NCBI RefSeq assembly: GCF_003288905.1
Contig: NZ_NHYL01000009.1
Location: 1 to 53,102, forward strand
Direction of reading: 5' to 3'
From: Helicobacter sp. 11-8110
GTDB taxonomy: Bacteria > Campylobacterota > Campylobacteria > Campylobacterales > Helicobacteraceae
Length of the DNA: 53,102 nt
Position 1 is the first letter of the stretch; each line of letters starts with the position of its first letter. A program made the position numbers and the translations under genes. Positions 35,224 through 44,550 of this stretch are shown here, piece after piece. The notes beneath the pieces are model-generated. The model saw nothing but the letters and a program-made list of their open reading frames with translations, was not told where the DNA came from and did no database searches.

Positions 35224-36350
35224 TAGTATCTGTGCTCCTCTATAATCATGGTAATTAGTTTAACGACTCCATATATCACTGAAAGAATGACAAAAATAGT
35301 GATAATATTATACAGTGTTCTTGGGTAGGTTGGGGATTCTGGTTTGTTTGCCCCTTGAATCACAACAAGCTGTTTGATTTTACGGCTTGATTCGATTCGT
35401 GTGGTTTCTATGGAGGTTAGCGCCACTGTGTAAGCATCTTGTGCAAATTGTGCTTCAATGGTTAGATCTTGAAACTTTGCGGCAAGATCGTTTAATCTTT
35501 TGCTACTTTTGGTGGAAACAATCTTGGAAGTTTCTTTATCAAGTTGCTCCTTTAGTGCATCAATTTCTGATTTTAACATCACGATTTGAGGGGCATCTTC
35601 GTTAAGATAGCTACGCATTGTGGCAAGTTCGGTTTCTTTGGTGGAAATTTGACTTTCAATCGTGTTAGTAAGGCTTGCTTTAGCTTCAGCTTGTTTTAGG
35701 GGATCAAAAACTCCATAACGCGCTTGGAAAGCTAAAAGATTGTTTTTGGCATTTTGCAATCGTTCTTTGGCTTTCAGTAATTCTTTTTCGGCAAATGCCA
35801 TTTGCTCTCTAGCAGCCTTATGAGAAACTTCATTTACAAAGCGTTCGGATTCTTTTAAGATTGCATTAGCAATCATTTCTGAATCTTGGGGAGTGAAACC
35901 TTCAACTTCAACTTTTAAGAGTCCAGAAACATCATCAAAGATGATTTTAACTCGATTTTGATAAAACTTAAGAAAATCTTCTTGACTTGATTGTTGTGTG
36001 AGTGCAAAAAAAGGATCTTTCTTTTGTGCTTGGTAGAGAAGTTTTAAATGCACTTCTTTATCTAGAATCTTTAGCATATCTAGTGAGTGAATGTATTCTT
36101 GCAAAAAGAGCACATCTTCTCTAGCACCCGTGTTAATTCCTACAAGTGAAGCCAAACCACTCACAGGAGAAATATCATTGCTCATTGAGCGCACACTTAA
36201 AATCATGGAGCTCACATACCTATCTGCAGCAAAGAATAAATAATATAAAATCACTGGAATCATAAGAATATATACGATTTTAAAGCTTTTTAGATAGGTT
36301 GAAATTTTTTGTGCCTTTGGCTTTTGAAACAAGATTTTTAATTTTTCCAT
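35223..36350 (-). CDS. kpsE: capsule export inner-membrane protein KpsE
   Basis: The 375-residue polysaccharide co-polymerase-type protein has one membrane helix near each end (about 28-46 and 349-367). Between them lies a long periplasmic coiled-coil segment rich in Lys, Glu and Ala. The PESPTYPRTLYN motif before the second helix is characteristic of the family. It links the KpsMT transporter to KpsD. The gene abuts kpsT with no gap and overlaps the kpsD ATG by one base. Confidence 0.92.
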   Translation of the reverse strand: MEKLKILFQKPKAQKISTYLKSFKIVYILMIPVILYYLFFAADRYVSSMILSVRSMSNDISPVSGLASLVGINTGAREDVLFLQEYIHSLDMLKILDKEVHLKLLYQAQKKDPFFALTQQSSQEDFLKFYQNRVKIIFDDVSGLLKVEVEGFTPQDSEMIANAILKESERFVNEVSHKAAREQMAFAEKELLKAKERLQNAKNNLLAFQARYGVFDPLKQAEAKASLTNTIESQISTKETELATMRSYLNEDAPQIVMLKSEIDALKEQLDKETSKIVSTKSSKRLNDLAAKFQDLTIEAQFAQDAYTVALTSIETTRIESSRKIKQLVVIQGANKPESPTYPRTLYNIITIFVILSVIYGVVKLITMIIEEHRY

Positions 36351-37010
36351 TTATTTTCCTTGATAGGCTTTAATGCCTTCTTCCACATCATCATAAATTG
36401 TTACCACTCCATTGTCAAGATGAATGATTTTATCGCACCATTTGCGAATCTCTGAAAGACTATGAGAAACAAGAATGACCTTAGATTTGCTGAGTTTTTC
36501 TTGATAAAGCTTCTCACTCTTTTTTTTGAAGGCTGGATCACCAACGGCTCCTGCTTCATCAATGAGATAATAATCAAAATCAAATGCCATACTCATCCCA
36601 AAAGAAACTCTAGCTCTCATCCCCGATGAAAGCACATTAACAGGCTCATCAAAGAATTTTCCAAGCTCGGCAAATTCTTCTACAAAGGCAATTTTTTCTT
36701 TGAGTGCTTCACCTTTGTAGCCATAAACGCGTGTAAGGAATTTAATATTATCTCTTGCAGTGAGTGTGCCTTGAAAAAATGCGCCAAGCCCAATAGGGAA
36801 AGAGATTTTTCTATCAGTGATTACCTTGCCCTTATCAGGCATATCCATACCCCCTAGGATTCGCATTAAAGTGGATTTACCTGCGCCATTTCTGCCCATT
36901 AATCCAATGCTACAATTATCAGGGAAAGTGAAGTTTAGATCTTTAAAGACATAATGTCTTTTGCCACTATTAAGCGGGTAGGATTTGGTGAGATTTTTAA
37001 GCTGTATCAT
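36351..37010 (-). CDS. kpsT: capsule ABC transporter ATP-binding protein KpsT
   Basis: The start is set at ATG 37010, which overlaps the kpsM stop by 4 bases (ATGA); the frame runs further upstream inside kpsM, but residues there do not fit the family. The 219-residue ATPase has Walker A GRNGAGKST, the signature LSSGMRARVSFGMSMAF, Walker B YYLIDEAGAVGD and the switch His in SHS. It drives export of the capsule polymer through KpsM. Confidence 0.95.
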   Translation of the reverse strand: MIQLKNLTKSYPLNSGKRHYVFKDLNFTFPDNCSIGLMGRNGAGKSTLMRILGGMDMPDKGKVITDRKISFPIGLGAFFQGTLTARDNIKFLTRVYGYKGEALKEKIAFVEEFAELGKFFDEPVNVLSSGMRARVSFGMSMAFDFDYYLIDEAGAVGDPAFKKKSEKLYQEKLSKSKVILVSHSLSEIRKWCDKIIHLDNGVVTIYDDVEEGIKAYQGK

Positions 37011-37771
37011 CGGATTTGTCCTAGATATTTGTAGCGGAAATAATAAAACCAAAGCCCAATAAAAAGCAAAATAATGCCAAATGAAAAGGGATAGGTAAAA
37101 TTAATACCTTCAATCTTTGGATAACCATCAAAATAATTTTCTCTTAAAAGCTCAAGAAATTGTAAAACAGGGTTATAAAGCAGGAATTCTACAATATGAT
37201 CAGGAAGAATCCACAAAGGATATAAAACAGCCGATCCAAAATACAAGATATTTATTCCATAGTTAATAAAAATTTGCGCGTATTCTAACTCGCTATTTAA
37301 AAAAGCCAAGCAAACCCCTAGAGAAAAGCCTAAAAAAGCCAATCCCAAAAAGGCAATAAAAACTTCCAAAAAATGAATGGGGAGAATCGGCAAATCCAAA
37401 AACCAGCCAAATAGCACCATAAAAAGAATAAAAACAGAAAAATAAATCCCCATTTCTAAAAGTGCTCTAGCTATGAAAATATGAATGGGTTTAACAGGTT
37501 TGTAAGCAATGAGTGCGCGATTGGCTTGCACTCCAGCCATAATCTGTGTTACGATATTTCTAAACATAAAAAAGGGCACAAATCCTGTTACTAAAAACAT
37601 TTCAATGGGGACTTGTGGAATAGATCTTGCGCGAATGAGAGTAAAAATAACAAGAAAAAAGAGGATATGTGTCATAGGCTCACCAATAACCCAAAAATAC
37701 CCTAATCTTCGGTTTTTTCCAAAACGCGTTTTTAGTTCTCTAAAAAATAACGCCTCAATAACATCTCTCAT
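37007..37771 (-). CDS. kpsM: capsule ABC transporter permease KpsM
   Basis: The 254-residue permease begins MRDVIEALFFRELKTRFGKNRRLGYFW, the typical cytosolic start of ABC-2 capsule exporters, and has six hydrophobic segments. It forms the membrane channel of the KpsMT exporter. It is the first gene of the kpsMTEDS operon. Its promoter must lie in the 80-base AT-rich gap shared with the divergent pldA gene. Confidence 0.94.
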   Translation of the reverse strand: MRDVIEALFFRELKTRFGKNRRLGYFWVIGEPMTHILFFLVIFTLIRARSIPQVPIEMFLVTGFVPFFMFRNIVTQIMAGVQANRALIAYKPVKPIHIFIARALLEMGIYFSVFILFMVLFGWFLDLPILPIHFLEVFIAFLGLAFLGFSLGVCLAFLNSELEYAQIFINYGINILYFGSAVLYPLWILPDHIVEFLLYNPVLQFLELLRENYFDGYPKIEGINFTYPFSFGIILLFIGLWFYYFRYKYLGQIR

Positions 37772-37847
37772 TTTACTCTAGCCACTTTTAAATTATTTTT
37801 TGTTTTTTTGGAATTTAAAATTAAGTATTTTATCTTTTATTTACTTG

Positions 37848-37853
37848 TATAAT
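37848..37853 (+). promoter_or_regulatory. -10 box of pldA promoter
   Basis: TATAAT at 37848-37853 overlaps the first possible ATG of the pldA frame (37852). If used, transcription begins near 37860, so translation must start downstream, at ATG 37873 or 37897. There is no good -35. Confidence 0.5.
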
Positions 37854-37896
37854 GATAAATTTTAAAACTTTGATGGGAGAGAATTTTGATTTAGCA

Positions 37897-38997
37897 ATGA
37901 TAAGACAAATTTTATTTTTAGCTTGGGTTAGCATTTTTGCTTTTGGGGCGGAGTTTGAAGGGATTGGGGATTTAGAGTTTTTGCCACAAAAAAATCTAAA
38001 AATTCTTGTTTTGGATGAAAAAATGAGGGTTAAAAAAGTGCTTAATCTTGATAGTAAAGAATCAAAGCATATTACCTTAGAGGTAGAAAAAGATGAGAAA
38101 ATTTATTTGACGATTATTCATAAAGATTCAAACCAAGAAGATTCAAATCAGAGCAAAAAACAAGCAACAGAGAATCAAAACAAAAACAAGTTAGCTAAGG
38201 CTTTAAAAGAAGAGGCGACTATAACTAATGCATCTCCTAATATAGAAAAGAGTGCATATGAAGGGAGGTTTGAGAGAAATCGCTTTATGGGAGGGATTTT
38301 GGGGTTTGAGCCAGATGGATTTAATTATATTTTACCTGCCAATATTAGCACCTCAAAAGAACCCAATCAAGGCAAACAAACCGAGACAAAATTTCAAATT
38401 AGCATTAAAAAGCGATTGTATAATGATTTGGTGTTTAAGGATTTGGATTTGTATTTTGCCTATACGCAGCAGAGTTTTTGGCAGCTTTATGATTCAGATA
38501 ATTCTAAGCCTTTTAGGGAAAGTAATTATGCGCCAAGTTTGTATTTGAGCTATCCATTAAAGGCGCATGATTTATTTTTTGAGCGAGTTAATTTTGGTTA
38601 TTTGCACCAAAGCAATGGTGGAGATTTAGAGCATTCTAGAAGTTGGGATCGAATCTTTATAGAAGGGATTTATAGTTATGAGAATTTTGCCTTATCGCTT
38701 AGGGCTTGGTATAGAATCCCAGAAGATCCTAATAAAGATGATAATAGAGATATTACAAAATATTTGGGATATGGAGAGCTTAGTGTGGGGTATTTGTGGA
38801 AAAAGCATTTGGTGAGTGCGACTTTGAGAAATAATCTAAGAAGCGATAATCGTGGTTCTATTTTGCTGGATTATTCCTATCCTATTTACAAGAATCTTTA
38901 TTTTTATTTGCAGTTTTTTAATGGTTATGGTGAGAGTTTAAGGGATTATAATAATTCGATTAATCGCATTGGAGTAGGAATCTTATTTAATCGCTAA
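37897..38997 (+). CDS. pldA: outer membrane phospholipase A (PldA/OMPLA)
   Basis: The frame opens at 37852, but that ATG sits inside a probable -10 box. ATG 37897 gives a normal signal peptide (MIRQILFLAWVSIFAFGAE) and a 366-residue protein; ATG 37873 is possible. The Lys/Gln-rich segment after the signal is followed by an OMPLA barrel with YLHQSNGG, giving the catalytic His and Ser (252 and 254 counted from 37852). SRSWDR follows, where E. coli Asn156 is replaced by Asp. It hydrolyses phospholipids in the outer membrane. Its last 15 bases overlap the convergent kpsC. Confidence 0.9.
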   Translation: MIRQILFLAWVSIFAFGAEFEGIGDLEFLPQKNLKILVLDEKMRVKKVLNLDSKESKHITLEVEKDEKIYLTIIHKDSNQEDSNQSKKQATENQNKNKLAKALKEEATITNASPNIEKSAYEGRFERNRFMGGILGFEPDGFNYILPANISTSKEPNQGKQTETKFQISIKKRLYNDLVFKDLDLYFAYTQQSFWQLYDSDNSKPFRESNYAPSLYLSYPLKAHDLFFERVNFGYLHQSNGGDLEHSRSWDRIFIEGIYSYENFALSLRAWYRIPEDPNKDDNRDITKYLGYGELSVGYLWKKHLVSATLRNNLRSDNRGSILLDYSYPIYKNLYFYLQFFNGYGESLRDYNNSINRIGVGILFNR

Positions 38998-41010
38998 AAG
39001 GCGTAAGAACCTTTGGGCTTTTCTTGAAAGGAGAGAGTAAAGGCGTTTTTTTAGGGCATAGAAACGATTGTTTTGGAGCTTTTGTTTCTCTTCTTCTAGG
39101 GCATCAATAAGGGCAAGTGGGTGGCATAGTTGTAGTGTTTTTGGGTGAATATAGCGAGGATAGAGGATATAAGCACCGGCAATGAGCTCATCAAGGGTTA
39201 GCTTCCTTGTGCGTCTAGGGCAAGTTTGTTTGTCAATAGTCAATCCCCAACCTGTATAAAAGGGCATTCCATAAGTAATCACCCTTTTGCCATATAGCAG
39301 GGCTTCAAATCCACTTAAAGAAGTGAGCGTATGCACTTCATCAACAGCTTCTAAGCAAGAAGGTAAGCTAATGTCAATTAGAATCTCATCGCAATATTGT
39401 AGCGCGATAGAAGAGGGGATATTTCCGATTCGATTTCCGCTTAGCACATCAGGATGAGGTTTGTAGAGAATATAGGCTTTTGGATTTTTTTCTCGCACTT
39501 CTTTGAGTAGTGATAAATTAGTGCGTCCTTTAGCACCATAGATGATAGAGGCATCATCTTCCACTTGCCCAGTGATTAGAATCTTGAGTTGATTTGGGGG
39601 GAGATTGAGGAATTTATGAGGATTGGTATTGTATTTAGAGATTTTGCTTGTAAGAATCTTATCTTTTAAAATTTTTGCTTCTTCAAGCAGAGTTTGGCTA
39701 AAGTTGGCGTGATTTAGAATAGTTTCTAAATCGCTTTTGGTAGTGGCATCAAAGTAGATTCCGCATTCATCAAAGACTTGAGAAAAAGGGCGTGTGAGAT
39801 CAGAGCCTAATGAAATGGAGCGAATGAAGCCATCTTCTACGCGTGTGAGTGGGATTGAATGTTCTTTGGCAAAGGTTTCGATTTCGCTAAAGGATTTTCG
39901 CCCCCAAATGAAAATTTTGCAGTTTTGTTTAAGGGCTTCTTGGAGTAAGCCTTTTTTGAATGCAACTTTAAGATGAGAGCTAAAAAGGGGATTAATAAAA
40001 ATAATATTTTTGGGATTAAAATTTGGCATAAAGGGTGGGATAAATGTATGCTTCCAAGTGGAGAATCCAAACATAAAGGCTTTTTTGTTGGTTTTTATAT
40101 AGTAATGTTTGTAGCAAATAAGGGTTTGCAAGGTATCTAAAATATCGCTTTTTCTTTCGTAAAAGGGATTATAATAATGAGAATAAAGAATATAACTTGC
40201 TGCAAAAACTTCTTCTAATTTTAATTTACGTTTGCGTCTAGGACAAGTTTGTTTGTCAATAGTTAATCCCCAACCGGCATAAAAGGGCATTCCATAGCAT
40301 ACGCATTCACAGCCTACTAGCAGGGCTTCAAATCCCATTTGAGAAGTTTTGGTATAGACTTTTTTAAAGTGCTTTAGTAAGGATATGGGGTTAAAATCTT
40401 CATAGATAAGTTTGATTTGTGCGGGAATCTCGCTTGGATTGAAGTCAGATTTTTTGCGACCGCTTAGCACATCAGGGTGAATTTTGAGATAAATTTCACA
40501 ATTGGGGTTTTCTGTGAGTGCATCTTGGATGATTTGGGAGGTGGTGAATGCATTGGCATTGCCATAAATTAGGCTAGAATCATTTTGAGTTTGAGAGATG
40601 ATGAGGATTCTTGTGGGAGTGGAATTTGTGGGAGCAAAATAATTTTGTGGAACATCTGGAGCGTGATTGTATTTAGAAATGTGGTGGGTGGTGATGAGAT
40701 TAATGGCTTCTTTAGCGGTTTTTAGCAGGGTAGGATTGGTATTAAAATCATAGGTGTTTAGGATATTTTCTAGTTGGCTTTTGGTAGTAGAATCATAATA
40801 GATTCCAAGATTATCTTGTACGATTGAGAAGCTTGGAGAACCCTCTATGCCCAAGCCAAAAGAGCGGATAAAGCCATCTTCAAGCAAGAGATAGCTACCA
40901 CCAAATTTTTTGGCAAGAAAAAGAGCATTTTTACCGGATTTTTTACGCCCCCAGCCTTTGAAGCATTTTGTTGAGAAAAGTTGTCGGATATTGTAAAGAT
41001 AGAATGTCAT
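38983..41010 (-). CDS. kpsC: dual-domain beta-Kdo transferase KpsC
   Basis: The 675-residue protein has two homologous halves. Each has the run W-G-R-K, EDGFIRS, Y(Y/F)D(S/A)TTKS and ISKYN, then an HPDVLSG block and YGMPFYAGWGLT or its twin. Known KpsC uses the halves to add alternating beta-2,4 and beta-2,7 Kdo to the KpsS product, forming the poly-Kdo linker. Here it is apart from kpsS, separated by kpsDETM and pldA. It follows the CgeB-like transferase by 7 bases and should be co-transcribed with it. Confidence 0.94.
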   Translation of the reverse strand: MTFYLYNIRQLFSTKCFKGWGRKKSGKNALFLAKKFGGSYLLLEDGFIRSFGLGIEGSPSFSIVQDNLGIYYDSTTKSQLENILNTYDFNTNPTLLKTAKEAINLITTHHISKYNHAPDVPQNYFAPTNSTPTRILIISQTQNDSSLIYGNANAFTTSQIIQDALTENPNCEIYLKIHPDVLSGRKKSDFNPSEIPAQIKLIYEDFNPISLLKHFKKVYTKTSQMGFEALLVGCECVCYGMPFYAGWGLTIDKQTCPRRKRKLKLEEVFAASYILYSHYYNPFYERKSDILDTLQTLICYKHYYIKTNKKAFMFGFSTWKHTFIPPFMPNFNPKNIIFINPLFSSHLKVAFKKGLLQEALKQNCKIFIWGRKSFSEIETFAKEHSIPLTRVEDGFIRSISLGSDLTRPFSQVFDECGIYFDATTKSDLETILNHANFSQTLLEEAKILKDKILTSKISKYNTNPHKFLNLPPNQLKILITGQVEDDASIIYGAKGRTNLSLLKEVREKNPKAYILYKPHPDVLSGNRIGNIPSSIALQYCDEILIDISLPSCLEAVDEVHTLTSLSGFEALLYGKRVITYGMPFYTGWGLTIDKQTCPRRTRKLTLDELIAGAYILYPRYIHPKTLQLCHPLALIDALEEEKQKLQNNRFYALKKRLYSLLSRKAQRFLRLLAIK

Positions 41011-41017
41011 TATTTTT

Positions 41018-42061
41018 TTACTTATAAGTATTTATGATTTTTAATATGTGTTCCAAGCGGACTTGCCAAGTATGATATTTGGCGATATATTTAGCACCCT
41101 CTTCAATTTTTTGCAATTCTTCTTTGGTCGGACCATATTTACATAATCTCAAGAGTAGTTCGTCTAATTCGGAAATATCTTGTATAGCAAAACAATAGTC
41201 TTTAAAATATTTTTCTACTGCAGGAGTGTTGTTTGTAATGGCAATCCCACCACAGGCAATAATTTCAATGAGTCTTCTTGAAAACATTGTAGGCGAGTTT
41301 TCAATTGTATTGACATTAAGGGAAATTAGATAATCTTTATAGATTTGAGCTGTTTCTTGATTGGGGATTGCAGGAAGAATATGGGTGTTACTTAAAGTGG
41401 GAAAACGATAATTGTCTGAAGTTCTTTTGCAGTTTCTATCAAAAATAGTTAGTCCGCAAATTTTACTACAGGCATTAAACATAGCATTTTGCCATAATCT
41501 GCGCTTTTCATGGATATGCTTAGAATAACTTCCCACAAAGTTTGCACTATTGAATTGAAAGTTAAAACCTGTAAAGTTATGAAATTTGGGTTGGATAGCA
41601 AAGGGTAAAACATCTACGCACTTTGCTTTTTTGGCAATTTGTTTGTATTTTTCTATGCAATTTTCATCAACAGTAAAGATATAGTCGCAATGTTTTGCAC
41701 TATTTATAAAACGATCAAAGTGGATACCATCTTCCTTATTCCAAAAAATACATGGAATATTTTTTTGTTGAAAATACTTTATTGCTTTTATTAAAGCATT
41801 GTTATTTCTGGGAAATAAGAAGTTCAAAATATAATTTAAAAACTTAAATTTGAAGTTATATTTTGGCGAATATGAAGCAATTTTATATCTCCAGCTATCT
41901 TTATGCCCCATCCATGCCGATTCAATAAACAAAAAATCAATTTTGTAGTTTTTAAGCAAGGATTTATAATTTGTAGGTGTTATATCAAGTATTTTTGCCT
42001 CATGCAAAAGAGCCTCTTTTGTTAATGTGTCTGCTATTAAAGCTATAGTTAATTGTTGCAT
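41018..42061 (-). CDS. CgeB-like glycosyltransferase
   Basis: The 347-residue protein has a GT-B-like arrangement close to the CgeB/Glyco_trans_1_2 group. It has an IALIADT start, FIESAWMGH, NIPCIFWNKEDG, and in the C-terminal half NVNTIENSPTMFSRRLIEIIACGG with the Glu of the donor site. It probably transfers a sugar in the capsule or linker. AGGA precedes the ATG. It is the first gene of a minus-strand pair with kpsC, divergent from wecB across a 109-base AT-rich gap. Donor and acceptor are unknown. Confidence 0.8.
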   Translation of the reverse strand: MQQLTIALIADTLTKEALLHEAKILDITPTNYKSLLKNYKIDFLFIESAWMGHKDSWRYKIASYSPKYNFKFKFLNYILNFLFPRNNNALIKAIKYFQQKNIPCIFWNKEDGIHFDRFINSAKHCDYIFTVDENCIEKYKQIAKKAKCVDVLPFAIQPKFHNFTGFNFQFNSANFVGSYSKHIHEKRRLWQNAMFNACSKICGLTIFDRNCKRTSDNYRFPTLSNTHILPAIPNQETAQIYKDYLISLNVNTIENSPTMFSRRLIEIIACGGIAITNNTPAVEKYFKDYCFAIQDISELDELLLRLCKYGPTKEELQKIEEGAKYIAKYHTWQVRLEHILKIINTYK

Positions 42062-42170
42062 TGGTATCCTAAATTTTTGAGTATGTTTATAAATTTTATG
42101 TAATTATAAATAAAAATTTATTAAAATACCTAGGTGTATTTCATATTTTGGCTTTTTAAAGGGGTTTTTT

Positions 42171-43307
42171 GTGAGAGTTTTGGTTGTTTTTGGCACAAGA
42201 CCAGAAGCCATAAAAGTGGCTCCTGTAATAAAAAGGATTCAACAAGGAGTTGGGATTGAGCTTGGGGTTTGTGTTACTGCACAACATAGAGAGATGTTGG
42301 ATCAGATTTTAGAAGTATTTGAAATAACTCCTGATTACGATTTAAATATTATGAAGCCTAATCAGGATCTGTATGATCTCACTTCAACAATGCTTTTAGG
42401 GTTAAGAGAGGTTTATAATTGCTTTAAGCCAGATATCATATTGGTTCATGGTGATACTACAACAGCTTTTGTTGGCGCTTTGGCAGCTTTTTATAGCAGA
42501 ATTAAAGTGGGACATGTGGAAGCTGGACTTAGGACTTATAACATCTATAATCCTTGGCCAGAAGAGGCAAATAGGCAAATTGTGGGGGTTTTATCTAGTG
42601 TTCATTTTGCTCCAACAACTAAAAGTGCTGAATATCTTATAAAAGAAGGGAAGAATAAAAAGAATATTTTTGTAACTGGTAATACAGTTATTGATGCGTT
42701 ATTTTATATGGTAGAAAAAATAAAAAATGATTCAGCATTTAGAACAAAAATTTTATCTTCCATTGAAAATGAATATAAAATAAGCAACGATAGAAAATTT
42801 ATTTTAGTTACAGGGCATCGTAGGGAAAATTTTGGTGAAGGTTTTTTACAGATTTGCGAAGCATTGAAAGCGATCGCAATTGCTAATCCAGATATCGATA
42901 TTGTATATCCAGTGCATTTAAATCCCAATGTGCAAAAACCAGTAAAATCGCTTCTTTCGAATATAAATAATATTTACCTTATAAGTCCACTTAGATATGA
43001 AGAGTTTGTTTATCTTATGTCGGAATCTTATTTTATCATTACAGATTCTGGTGGAATACAAGAAGAGGCTCCAAGCCTTGGAAAACCCATATTGGTAATG
43101 CGTGAAACAACGGAAAGACCAGAAGCGGTTGAGGTTGGGGTAGTGAAGTTAGTAGGCATAAAAAAAGACAATATTATTAAGGAAGCTCAAAAGCTGATTG
43201 ATGATACAAATGAATATAAAAAGATGTGTCAATCATGTAATCCTTATGGCGATGGAAAGGCGTGTGAGAGAATTGTAGATATATTATTAAAGGGAGAATA
43301 TGAATAA
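42171..43307 (+). CDS. wecB: UDP-N-acetylglucosamine 2-epimerase (non-hydrolysing) WecB
   Basis: It starts at GTG 42171 after AAAGGGG. The 378-residue GT-B-fold epimerase has FGTRPEAIKVAPVI at 6-19, HGDTTTAF, GHVEAGLRT, NRQIVGVLSS, TGHRRENFG and SGGIQEEAPSLGKP. It converts UDP-GlcNAc to UDP-ManNAc. With wecC directly downstream (8-base overlap) it predicts a ManNAcA residue in the surface polysaccharide. Confidence 0.94.
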   Translation: MRVLVVFGTRPEAIKVAPVIKRIQQGVGIELGVCVTAQHREMLDQILEVFEITPDYDLNIMKPNQDLYDLTSTMLLGLREVYNCFKPDIILVHGDTTTAFVGALAAFYSRIKVGHVEAGLRTYNIYNPWPEEANRQIVGVLSSVHFAPTTKSAEYLIKEGKNKKNIFVTGNTVIDALFYMVEKIKNDSAFRTKILSSIENEYKISNDRKFILVTGHRRENFGEGFLQICEALKAIAIANPDIDIVYPVHLNPNVQKPVKSLLSNINNIYLISPLRYEEFVYLMSESYFIITDSGGIQEEAPSLGKPILVMRETTERPEAVEVGVVKLVGIKKDNIIKEAQKLIDDTNEYKKMCQSCNPYGDGKACERIVDILLKGEYE

Positions 43308-44550
43308 TTTTAATAAAATATGCGTAATAGGGCTTGGTTATATAGGATTGCCTACAGCAGCTGTTTTTGCTAGTAGGAAGGTTAAGGTTGTAGGTGTTGA
43401 TATAAATAAACATGCGGTAGATACTATAAATCAAGGTAAAATCCATATAGTTGAGCCAGATTTGGATATTTTAGTCCATTCAGTAGTAAACGACGGGTTT
43501 CTTAAGGCTTCAATGCTGCCTGAAGAAGCCGATGCTTTTATTATTGCCGTGCCAACTCCATTTAAAGGAGATAATCATGAGCCAAATTTGGACTATATTA
43601 AAGCCGCATCAAAATCAGTAGCAAAAGTCTTAAAAAAGGGGAATTTGGTGATTTTAGAATCAACATCCCCAGTGGGTGCTACAGAGCAGATGGCTAGATG
43701 GATTGCAGAAGAGAGGGTGGATTTGACTTTCCCACATCAGTGTGGTGAAACATCAGATATTAAAATAGCACATTGTCCAGAGAGGGTTCTTCCTGGACAG
43801 GTTATAAGAGAATTGATAGAGAATGACAGAATCATTGGAGGGATGACAAAAAAATGCACAGAGCATGCAGTGGATTTGTATAAAATTGTTGTAAAAGGTG
43901 AATGTATTAAGACAGATGCTAGAACTGCAGAAATGGCAAAGCTTACCGAAAATTCTTTTAGGGATGTAAATATTGCTTTTGCCAATGAATTATCCATCTT
44001 GTGCGACAAATTAAATATAAATGTCTGGGAGCTTATAAAACTTGCCAATCGCCATCCTAGAGTAAATATTTTGCAGCCAGGGTGCGGAGTTGGCGGACAT
44101 TGTATAGCCGTAGATCCGTGGTTTATCGTGCATCAAAATCCAGATGAAGCTAAAATCATCAAAACAGCTAGAGAAGTCAATGATGATAAACCAAATTTTG
44201 TCATAAAAAAAATCAAAGAAAGAGTGAAAGGCATATCGCAGTCTAAAATTGCTTGCCTAGGATTGGCATTTAAACCAGATATTGATGACTTAAGGGAGTC
44301 TCCAGCACTAGATATTGTTGCTAGACTTGCAAATGAAAAGTATCAGATATTGGCTGTAGAACCAAATATAAAAGAACTTCCATTAAGACTGCAAGATAAA
44401 AATGTAAGTCTGGTCTGTCTAAATCAGGCATTAGAGGAAGCAGATATTGTTGTTATGTTAGTTAAGCATAGAGAGTTTGCGGGTATTCAGAATACTGTTT
44501 TTCAGAGAAAAAATATCTTAAGTTTTGTGGAAAATTATGAAGCAGAATGA
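43300..44550 (+). CDS. wecC: UDP-N-acetyl-D-mannosamine dehydrogenase WecC
   Basis: The 416-residue UDP-sugar dehydrogenase has the NAD loop IGLGYIGLPTAA at about 10-21, the SPVGATEQ loop, AEMAKLTENSFRDVNIA with the active-site Lys/Asn, and the nucleophile Cys in GCGVGGHCIAVDPW. It oxidises UDP-ManNAc to UDP-ManNAcA with two NAD. The VGGHCIAVDPWF form is typical of WecC rather than UDP-glucose dehydrogenase. Confidence 0.93.
   Translation: MNNFNKICVIGLGYIGLPTAAVFASRKVKVVGVDINKHAVDTINQGKIHIVEPDLDILVHSVVNDGFLKASMLPEEADAFIIAVPTPFKGDNHEPNLDYIKAASKSVAKVLKKGNLVILESTSPVGATEQMARWIAEERVDLTFPHQCGETSDIKIAHCPERVLPGQVIRELIENDRIIGGMTKKCTEHAVDLYKIVVKGECIKTDARTAEMAKLTENSFRDVNIAFANELSILCDKLNINVWELIKLANRHPRVNILQPGCGVGGHCIAVDPWFIVHQNPDEAKIIKTAREVNDDKPNFVIKKIKERVKGISQSKIACLGLAFKPDIDDLRESPALDIVARLANEKYQILAVEPNIKELPLRLQDKNVSLVCLNQALEEADIVVMLVKHREFAGIQNTVFQRKNILSFVENYEAE

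Noticed and set aside
37852-37854. ATG 37852 as the pldA start
   Set aside because: It overlaps a TATAAT -10 box and would place 15 polar residues before a clear signal peptide.
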